From Methylobacterium tarhaniae (lineage in GTDB: Bacteria; Pseudomonadota; Alphaproteobacteria; Rhizobiales; Beijerinckiaceae): 64,000 nt of DNA. The notes beneath the pieces are model-generated. The model made no database searches. It was not told where the DNA came from and saw nothing but the letters and a program-made list of their open reading frames with translations. The translations under genes and the position numbers were made by a program. Below, piece by piece: positions 57,615-64,000 of the stretch (the first letter of the stretch is position 1; the number at the start of each line of letters is the position of its first letter). The stretch lies in contig NZ_LABZ01000122.1 of assembly GCF_001043955.1 (NCBI RefSeq), positions 1 through 64,000 of the forward strand, in the 5' to 3' direction.

Positions 57615-60600
57615 CTACTCCGCCGCCCGAAGCATCTCCGGGGCCTGATGCACCACCGGCACCGCCGGCGCGCCCTCCCAGCGGGAATGGGCGGGGATCG
57701 TCTCGCCCTTCATCACGATGGTGAGCGGGCGCAACTGCGCGTAGTCGCCGACCTTCGTGTCGTAGAGCACCGTCGCGAACGCGCCGACGCTGACGCCGCG
57801 GCCGACCTCGACCCGGCCGACCTTCATCACACGGTCCTCGTAGAGGTGGGTCTGGAGCGCCGACATCCGGTTGATCGACGCGAAGTCGCCGATGGTGACG
57901 CAGTCGAATTCGGTGATGTCGGTGGCGAGCATGCACGTGCCCTCGCCGGTGCGGGTGCCGAAGAGGCGCAGCACCCAGGGCAGGAACGGCGTGCCCATCA
58001 GGTGCTCCAGCAGCACCTTGCCGGCCAGCCCCCAGTACATCACCGCCACGGCCTCGGTGCGCATCGCCCACCACGACCACATCGGGTGCATGCCGGGCTC
58101 GTAGCGTCCCATCAGCAGCCACTTCACGGCGATGACCACCAGGGTCTGCAGCACCGCGATCACCACGCTGGTGGCGACGAAGCTGACGGCGAGGCCGCCC
58201 CAATCGCCGGCCAGGATCGCCGGGTAGAACACGAAGTCGATCGCCAGGATGGCGAAGGTGATGAACAGCATCGGCGAGAACGAGGAGGTGAACGCCTCGA
58301 ACACGCCGCGGCCCACCCGCGGCCAGATCCCGGGGTCGAAGGTCTTGTTCTGGCCGAGATCGACTTTCTGCCGGACCGGCAGCTTGATCGGCGGCGAGCC
58401 GAACCAGGTCTCGCCGGGAGCCATGCGGTCGTTGGCCGGCGGCTTCGACTTGATGCCGATCAGCACGTCGTCCGGGATGAAGGCGCCGGGCGGCACCACC
58501 GCGTCGTTGCCGACGAAGACCCGGGCGCCGGTGCGCACCGGGCGCAGCTCCATCACGCCGCGGCGCACCTCCTCCTCTCCGTAGACGACCTCGTCGGCGA
58601 TGAAGTTGCGCGGGCCGACCTCGGCGAGGTCGTAGCGGCCCGCGAGGTTCGTCGAGATCTCCGCGCCCTGGCCCATGCCGGCGCCCATCAGCCGGTACCA
58701 GGCCCGCATGTAGACGGTGGCGAAGAGCGAGGAGAGGGTCTCGAGCGTCACCTCGGCGGCGAGCGCCACCGCCCATTTCCGCAGGTAGGTGCCGCTGTGG
58801 ATCGAGTAGCTGCCCTCGCGCAGGCGCGGCAGCACCGCCCAGCGGATGCCGGCGATCAGCCCGACCGTGCCGGCGGTCATCAGCATCGCCGTCGGCCAGG
58901 TCAGGAGCGGCAGATACCAGTGGTAGTCCACGTCCGTCAGCGTCGCCAGCGAATCGCTGATCTGGTCGAAGATGTAGAAGGCCGGGAAGATCGGCAGCAG
59001 GCCCACCGCCGGGATCGCCGCCAGCAGGAGCGCGTAGATCACGAAGAACACGGCCCGGCGCTCGCGCGAGACCGCCGGCTCCGGGTGGATGTCCGAGAGA
59101 TCGACCATGCCGACCTTGCGGCCGGGCGAGCCGTCCCAGGCCTCGGCGCGGCCGACCACGGTGCCGGAAGGCACGGTGGTTAGGTCGGCCAGTTCCGCGT
59201 GGTCCTCGATGCGGGTGTCGTAGCCGACGACGCAGGAGGTTCCGATGGCGACGTCGTCGCCGATCGAGACGCGGCCGATCACCAGCTCGTTGCCGACCAC
59301 CTCGGCATTGGCGAGCGTCAGACGGCCGCCGAGGGAGGCGCCGCGCCCGATGCTGACGAGGTCCGGCGCGCCGATCTCGATGTCCGAGATGAGGGCGTCC
59401 TCGCCGATCTTGGCGCCGAGGAGCCGCAGGTAGATGCGGATCATCGGCGAGCCCTGGAGCCACTTGACGTGGACGAGCGGCGTCAGGCGCTGGGTCAGCC
59501 ACCAGCGGAAGTAATAGGTGCCCCAGAGCGGGTAGCGCCCGGGCTGGGTGCGCCCCAGCACCAGCCACTTGGCCGCGATGGCGATCAGCGCGGTGGCGGC
59601 GTTGAGGCCGATATAGACCAGCAGCAGCACCGCCATCTCGGCGAAGAAGCCGAGATCGCCGCCGGTGATCAGCAGGTAGGTGACGAAGATGCCGAGCCAC
59701 TGCGCGGTGGCGAGCGCGATGATGAAGGGCAGCACGGCGGCTTGCGCGAGGCCGCACAGGAAGCGGCGTAGCAGCGGCGGCGGGTCGAAGGACAGGTCGT
59801 GGGTCGCGGCGGCCGCGCCTGCGCCGCCGGTCCGCTCGATCAGGGTCTCGGACATCGCGCGCAGCGTGCGGCCGTTATAGACGTCCTGGAGGGTGATGGC
59901 GGCGAGCGCCGGCACCTCGCGCACCGCCGAGACGAAGCGGGCGGCGAGCAGCGAGTGGCCGCCGAGATCGCCGAAGAAGTCGGCCTCGAACGGGATCGGC
60001 TGGTTGCCGAACACCTTCTGGGCGGCCGCGAGCAGGGCGGCCTCGGTCTCGTCGCGCGGCTCCTCCTGCTCGCCGGACGTCTCGACCACGGCGAGCGGCC
60101 GGGCGCGCAGGGCCTTGCGGTCGACCTTGCCGGAGGCGGCCAGCACCGGAAGGCTCTCCACCACCTCGAAATGCGCCGGGATCATGTAGGGCGGCATGGT
60201 CCCGGCCAGCGCCGAACGCAGGCGCCCGCGGTCGAACTCCGCACCCCGCTCGGGGACCACGAAGGCGACGAGCCGGTCGACCCCGTCATCCTGGCGCAGC
60301 ACCACCGCGGCCGAGGCGATGCCGGCTTGCGCCCGGATCCGGGCCTCGATCTCGCCGAGCTCGACCCGGAAGCCGCGGACCTTCACCTGGTCGTCGATGC
60401 GGCCATGGAAGACGATGCGGCCGGCGTGATCGAGCGAGACGGCGTCGCCGGAGCGGTAGAGCACCGGGTCGGATCCGTCGCCGCCATAGGGGTTGGCGAT
60501 GAACTTCTCGGCCGTCAGCTCCGGCCGGGCGAGGTAGCCCTTGGCGATGCCGGGACCGCCGATCAGGAGCTCGCCCTGCACGCCCGGCCCGACGAGGTTC

Positions 60601-61700
60601 AGGGCCTCGTCGGCGATGTAGGCGGTGTAGTTGGCGATCGGCCCGCCGATCGTGACCGGATCGCCCGGCTTCATCTCGGCGGCGGTCGCCACCACGGTCG
60701 CCTCGGTCGGCCCGTAGGTGTTGAACAGCTTGCGGGACGGTGTCGCCCAGCGGGCGATGAGCGGCTCAGGGAGAGCCTCGCCGCCGAGCAGGATCAGCCG
60801 CAGGCGCGGCACGTCCTGGGTCATCAGCCCGAGCAGGGTCGGCACCGTGTCGAGGACGGTGATGCCGGCCTCGATCAGGATGTCGGGCAGGGCCTCGGCA
60901 TCGCCCATCTGGGCCGGGCTCGCCACGAACAGGGTCGCGCCGGCGAGGTAGGGAACCCAGATCTCCTCCATCGAGAGATCGAAGGCGACCGAGGCGCCCT
61001 GGAACACCACGTCGTCGCCGGTGACGCCGTAGAGGTCGTTGGCCGAGCGCAGGAAGTGGCAGATGTTGCGGTGGCTGATGACGATGCCCTTCGGCACGCC
61101 GGTCGAGCCCGAGGTGTAGATCAGGTAGGCCGGGTGCTCGGGCGTGAGCCCGGCGGCGCGCAGGTCCGGCGCCGGGCCGTTCGCGGCGCCCGCGACCTCG
61201 TCGGGGGTGAGGGCCGGGCAGGTCTCGGGCGGCGCCTTCTCCTGGAGGGCGCGCGACACGACCAGCGCCTTGGCGTCGGCGTCCTGGAGGCAGACCGCGA
61301 CGCGGTCGGAGGGTGCCTCGGCGTCGAAGGGCAGCCAGGCCGCCCCGGCCTTGGTGATGCCGATCTGCGCCACCAGCAGGTCGGGCGAGCGGGCCATCCA
61401 CAGGCCCACCACGTCGCCGGGCCCGATGCCCCGCGCCGCGAGGCCGGAGGCGATCGCGTCGGACAGACGGTCGACCTCGGCGTAGGACAGGCGGGTGCGG
61501 GAGGCCGGGTCGCCGCCGCTCGCCGCGTCGATGAGCGCCGGGTGGTCGGGCCGGTTCCGCGCCGTGTCGCGAAAGATCTCGGCCAGCACCTCGTCGCGCA
61601 GGAGGTCCGGCCGGGCAGGGCCGCGCAAGACCGCCGCGCCGGATGACGGGACGCTCATCCCGGGGCTGGGCGTGCGGGCGGTCCCGGCGGTGTGGTTCAT
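57615..61700 (-). CDS. Single-module NRPS of the Pls/PosA type with membrane C-terminal domains
   Basis: This 1361-residue protein has an adenylation domain (about 35-530; TSGSTGVPKG, FDLSMEEIW, TYGPTEATV, YRSGD), a carrier domain with phosphopantetheine Ser583 (DLGGHSLL), then six or more membrane helices alternating with three left-handed beta-helix (acyltransferase-like) domains. This layout is that of epsilon-poly-lysine synthetase and related single-module enzymes that polymerise an amino acid at the membrane. The specificity code read by eye is D-L-E-D-L-G-T-V-V-K, resembling lysine-activating domains. The ATG at 61700 is preferred; TTG 61703 is adjacent. No condensation or thioesterase domain is present. 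The product is inferred. Confidence 0.88.
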   Translation of the reverse strand: MNHTAGTARTPSPGMSVPSSGAAVLRGPARPDLLRDEVLAEIFRDTARNRPDHPALIDAASGGDPASRTRLSYAEVDRLSDAIASGLAARGIGPGDVVGLWMARSPDLLVAQIGITKAGAAWLPFDAEAPSDRVAVCLQDADAKALVVSRALQEKAPPETCPALTPDEVAGAANGPAPDLRAAGLTPEHPAYLIYTSGSTGVPKGIVISHRNICHFLRSANDLYGVTGDDVVFQGASVAFDLSMEEIWVPYLAGATLFVASPAQMGDAEALPDILIEAGITVLDTVPTLLGLMTQDVPRLRLILLGGEALPEPLIARWATPSRKLFNTYGPTEATVVATAAEMKPGDPVTIGGPIANYTAYIADEALNLVGPGVQGELLIGGPGIAKGYLARPELTAEKFIANPYGGDGSDPVLYRSGDAVSLDHAGRIVFHGRIDDQVKVRGFRVELGEIEARIRAQAGIASAAVVLRQDDGVDRLVAFVVPERGAEFDRGRLRSALAGTMPPYMIPAHFEVVESLPVLAASGKVDRKALRARPLAVVETSGEQEEPRDETEAALLAAAQKVFGNQPIPFEADFFGDLGGHSLLAARFVSAVREVPALAAITLQDVYNGRTLRAMSETLIERTGGAGAAAATHDLSFDPPPLLRRFLCGLAQAAVLPFIIALATAQWLGIFVTYLLITGGDLGFFAEMAVLLLVYIGLNAATALIAIAAKWLVLGRTQPGRYPLWGTYYFRWWLTQRLTPLVHVKWLQGSPMIRIYLRLLGAKIGEDALISDIEIGAPDLVSIGRGASLGGRLTLANAEVVGNELVIGRVSIGDDVAIGTSCVVGYDTRIEDHAELADLTTVPSGTVVGRAEAWDGSPGRKVGMVDLSDIHPEPAVSRERRAVFFVIYALLLAAIPAVGLLPIFPAFYIFDQISDSLATLTDVDYHWYLPLLTWPTAMLMTAGTVGLIAGIRWAVLPRLREGSYSIHSGTYLRKWAVALAAEVTLETLSSLFATVYMRAWYRLMGAGMGQGAEISTNLAGRYDLAEVGPRNFIADEVVYGEEEVRRGVMELRPVRTGARVFVGNDAVVPPGAFIPDDVLIGIKSKPPANDRMAPGETWFGSPPIKLPVRQKVDLGQNKTFDPGIWPRVGRGVFEAFTSSFSPMLFITFAILAIDFVFYPAILAGDWGGLAVSFVATSVVIAVLQTLVVIAVKWLLMGRYEPGMHPMWSWWAMRTEAVAVMYWGLAGKVLLEHLMGTPFLPWVLRLFGTRTGEGTCMLATDITEFDCVTIGDFASINRMSALQTHLYEDRVMKVGRVEVGRGVSVGAFATVLYDTKVGDYAQLRPLTIVMKGETIPAHSRWEGAPAVPVVHQAPEMLRAAE

Positions 61701-61976
61701 CAAGCGACTCCGCTGGCCCGGGCGGGCCGTTGACCTACGGGAGCCGGGCCTTTCCCGGCCTCCGGCGCAATCCCGGCCCGATCCCGGGCAGGCGGGAGGT
61801 GAACGAGAACCGGGGCCGGTTCAAGGCACGCTCGGGCACAAAACGCGATGCCCTTTCAACGGGCCGGGCTGCCGGCGCGTCCGGCCGCCGGCGCATCTCG
61901 GGTTTTCGACGTCGGTCCAGGGGCTTGCGGAGCGTCCGAGAGCGTCGCCGAAGGCAGTTTCCGGGGGATGCCGGTC

Positions 61977-62570
61977 TCAGGCCCAGCGCCGCCCGCCGGC
62001 CTCGAAGACCAGGATCCGGCCCTGCAGGATTTCCAGGTGCGGCGCCTCCTCCCGGCTCGCCGCGCCCAGCGTCACCATGACGGCGCGGGCGACGCCGCCA
62101 TGCGCCACGATGATTGTGGGGCGATCGAGGGATTCGAGGAGCGGGCGCACCCGCTCGGCCACCATGGCGTAGCTCTCCGCCCCCTCGCCCGGAGGGCAGT
62201 AGCCCCAGCGGTCGCGGTCGCGGGCCTGCGCCCGGGCCGGGTCGCTGCGCCGGACGTCCTTCCAGGTCAGGCCCTCCCAGGCGCCGAAGCCGATCTCGCG
62301 CAGGCGCGGATCGGTGACGTAGCCGGCGGGATCGAGGCCGAGCGCCGTGCGCAGGCCCTCCATCGTGTGCCGGGTGCGCTCCATCGGGCTCGCCAGATAG
62401 GGCAGGTCGGCGAGGCCGTCACCGAGCAGGCCGCGCAGGCGCTCGCCGGCCTCGGCCGCCTGGGCGAGGCCCTTGCGGTTGAGCGGCGTATCGCGCTGGC
62501 CCTGCAGCCGCCCTTCCGCGTTCCAGTCGGTCTCGCCGTGGCGCACGAAGTAGATCGGCGCCCGGTTCAC
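61977..62570 (-). CDS. Histidine phosphatase family protein
   Basis: This 197-residue cytosolic phosphatase has the catalytic RHG in FVRHGETDWNAEGRLQGQ and the second His in IIVAHGGVARAVM. The GpmB/CobC-like branch is favoured by the middle region (FGAWEGLTWKDVRRSDP). The substrate could be a sugar phosphate or a nucleotide. GTG 62570 follows GAGGG with about 8-nt spacing; a longer frame upstream is non-coding. It is divergent from the PPK2 gene. Confidence 0.87.
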   Translation of the reverse strand: MNRAPIYFVRHGETDWNAEGRLQGQRDTPLNRKGLAQAAEAGERLRGLLGDGLADLPYLASPMERTRHTMEGLRTALGLDPAGYVTDPRLREIGFGAWEGLTWKDVRRSDPARAQARDRDRWGYCPPGEGAESYAMVAERVRPLLESLDRPTIIVAHGGVARAVMVTLGAASREEAPHLEILQGRILVFEAGGRRWA

Positions 62571-62651
62571 CGGCCATCCCTCTCGGAACGGCCCCGCTTC
62601 GCTGTCGTTGATGCTGACACGCCTCGTCCCCACCGGAGCCCCTCCCTTCCG

Positions 62652-63605
62652 ATGTCGAAGAAGCACTCGAAAGACAAGCCGGTTTCGCTTCCGGGCCATC
62701 CGCGCCCCTCCTCCGCCGCCTGGGCGAGCGAGGCCGGATCGCTGGCGGAGGCGAGCCCGGGCTTCCTCGCCGAGCACGGCGCGACGATCCCGGTGCCGCC
62801 GCCGGGCGTGGTCCAGTGCCGGCCCGAGGCGCCGTGCCGGCTCGCCGAGATCGACCCCGACGCGCCGGGCTCCTCCGACGGCAAGGCCCAGGCCGAGGCC
62901 GAGCTGGTGGAGGTGCGCGCCCGCATCCAGGCCCTGCAGGAACGGCTCTACGCCGAGCGCAAGCGCAGCCTGCTGGTGGTGCTCCAGGCCATCGATACCG
63001 GCGGCAAGGACGGGACGATCCGCCACGTCTTCGAGGGCGTGAACCCGCAGGGTTGCCAGGTCTCGTCGTTCAAGACGCCGAGCGCCGAGGAGCTCGACCA
63101 CGATTTCCTGTGGCGCTACCACCGGGCGGTGCCGGGCCGCGGCATGATCGGGGTGTTCAACCGCAGCCACTACGAGGACGTGCTCATCGTCCGGGTGAAG
63201 CAGCTGGTGCCCGAGACCCTGTGGCGGCCGCGCTACGACCTCATCAACGATTTCGAGCGCCTGCTCACCCTCTCGGGCACCACCGTGCTCAAGATCTTCC
63301 TGCACATCTCGAAGGCGGAGCAGAAGAAGCGCCTGGAAAGCCGGCTCGCCGACCCGACCAAGAACTGGAAGTTCGATCCCGCCGACCTCGTCGAGCGACA
63401 GGCCTGGGACTCCTACCAGGCGGCGTTCCAGGACGCCCTGACGCTCTGCGGCACCCGGCTGGCGCCCTGGCACGTGGTGCCGGCCAACCGCAAGTGGTTC
63501 CGCAACCTCGCGGTCGCCCGGCTGATCGCCGACACGCTGGAGGCGATGGACCCGCGCTTCCCCGAGCCGAAGGCGGATCTGACGGGGATCACGGTGCCGG
63601 ATTGA
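62652..63605 (+). CDS. Polyphosphate kinase 2 family protein
   Basis: This 317-residue enzyme uses polyphosphate to phosphorylate nucleotides, or the reverse. The Walker A loop is QAIDTGGKDGTIRHVFEG, the lid/Walker B region is NRSHYEDVLIVRV, and the late block WHVVPANRKWFRNLAVARLI is typical. The first 90 residues include a Ser/Ala/Pro linker and a disordered start (SKKHSKDKPVSLPG). Which PPK2 class it belongs to is not decided here. It is divergent from the phosphatase gene, 81 bp away. Confidence 0.9.
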   Translation: MSKKHSKDKPVSLPGHPRPSSAAWASEAGSLAEASPGFLAEHGATIPVPPPGVVQCRPEAPCRLAEIDPDAPGSSDGKAQAEAELVEVRARIQALQERLYAERKRSLLVVLQAIDTGGKDGTIRHVFEGVNPQGCQVSSFKTPSAEELDHDFLWRYHRAVPGRGMIGVFNRSHYEDVLIVRVKQLVPETLWRPRYDLINDFERLLTLSGTTVLKIFLHISKAEQKKRLESRLADPTKNWKFDPADLVERQAWDSYQAAFQDALTLCGTRLAPWHVVPANRKWFRNLAVARLIADTLEAMDPRFPEPKADLTGITVPD

Positions 63606-63625
63606 CGCGCATCGCCGGCCGTCGC

Positions 63626-64000
63626 TCACGTCCAATAGAGCACCCGCGCCGCCGGCAGCCGCTCCGCCAGGGCCTGCGTGAGGCAGGCCCGCATCTCCCG
63701 CATCAGCTCGGCCGGAAACACGTACTTCACCGAGCCGAACTTGGTGAGCTTGCGGCTGCGCTCGTCCTCCCGCATCGGCAGGTCGGAGCCCGGATACCAG
63801 CCCTCCAGCACCTCTTTCGAACCGGGGGTGAAGCGATGGGTGATGAGTTCCGCGGTGAGGTCGAGATCCTCGACGCCGTCGAGGGCCGCGGCGGCTCGCG
63901 TGAACAGGTCGGCATAGGCCTCGCGCCAGTCCGGCACGGGGAGGATCGGCGCGACCGTGAGACCGACCGGATAGCCCGCCCGGGCCAGCGCCCCCATCGC
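63626..64000 (-). CDS. splB: Spore photoproduct lyase homologue, C-terminal part
   Basis: Only the last 124 residues are in the window and the frame continues past 64000. ALARAGYPVGLTVAPILPVP, LTAELITHRFTPGSKEVLEG and KFGSVKYVFPAE match the C-terminal region of SplB, which repairs UV lesions through a radical-SAM mechanism. The radical-SAM CxxxCxxC part would lie upstream. Homologues occur in non-spore-forming methylobacteria, where their role is unclear. It converges on the PPK2 gene. Confidence 0.85.
   Translation of the reverse strand, partial: AMGALARAGYPVGLTVAPILPVPDWREAYADLFTRAAAALDGVEDLDLTAELITHRFTPGSKEVLEGWYPGSDLPMREDERSRKLTKFGSVKYVFPAELMREMRACLTQALAERLPAARVLYWT

Noticed and set aside
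55624-59757. A 1377-codon minus-strand frame across the LysR, EamA and synthetase genes
   Set aside because: It is a different phase from the real LysR and synthetase genes and is antisense to the EamA gene. It has no domain content.

Overview
The window is high-GC (about 70%) alphaproteobacterial chromosome, most likely Methylobacterium or a close relative in the Methylobacteriaceae. The evidence is a soluble NAD-dependent formate dehydrogenase operon (fdsGBA-fdhD-fdsD), an ExaF-type lanthanide-dependent alcohol dehydrogenase with its own cytochrome c, and many small Rhizobiales-type proteins (DUF3126, DUF3775, BTLCP peptidases). I saw no rRNA, tRNA, CRISPR array, intact insertion sequence or phage gene. 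It reads as ordinary chromosome with a few decayed or repeat-bearing spots.

Layout. 0-2.7 kb: ctaC-ctaD, subunits II and I of the aa3 cytochrome oxidase. 2.9-10.5 kb: a LysR regulator, a chemoreceptor remnant, then the formate dehydrogenase operon. 10.6-16 kb: a DUF2306 membrane protein, a hybrid histidine kinase divergent from a small protein and an OmpR-type regulator, cysE and a DUF3126 protein. 16-25 kb: small membrane proteins, a TPR/membrane gene interrupted by an in-frame amber codon, two tandem transglutaminase-like peptidases, gpt, a MoaB/CinA-like protein, sfsA and a chemoreceptor. 25-28.6 kb: exaF, cytochrome c, an unknown periplasmic protein and a PCuAC copper chaperone. 28.8-30.4 kb: a cupin, an SDR and a small secreted protein.

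30.4-39.6 kb is a complete protocatechuate branch: pcaK, pcaH, pcaG, a BKACE (DUF849) enzyme, pcaB and a pcaD-pcaC fusion, flanked by TetR and IclR regulators and an EamA exporter. No pcaIJ or pcaF is present, and the BKACE gene sits where the 3-oxoadipate-consuming step would be expected. 39.6-45.9 kb: phosphoglucomutase, an MHYT-PAS-GGDEF-EAL protein, an ankyrin protein, an HpnL-like membrane protein and a small ferredoxin-like protein. 46-52 kb: a five-gene peptide-type ABC transporter with a 138-bp inverted-repeat element between the binding-protein and permease genes. 52-57.6 kb: an AidB-like acyl-CoA dehydrogenase, a CysZ/EI24 protein, a DUF3775 protein and a divergent LysR/EamA pair. 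57.6-64 kb: a 1361-residue single-module NRPS of the Pls (poly-lysine synthetase) type, a histidine phosphatase, a PPK2 polyphosphate kinase and the 3' end of a spore-photoproduct-lyase homologue that runs off the window.

How it fits together. Electrons from alcohol oxidation (ExaF, then cytochrome c) can reach the aa3 oxidase, while formate oxidation by Fds supplies NADH. The pca cluster feeds plant-derived aromatic acids into central carbon. The points most worth testing are the proposed BKACE bypass, the repeat-structured operators around the IclR gene, the Pls-like synthetase with a lysine-like specificity code, and the amber-split TPR gene.
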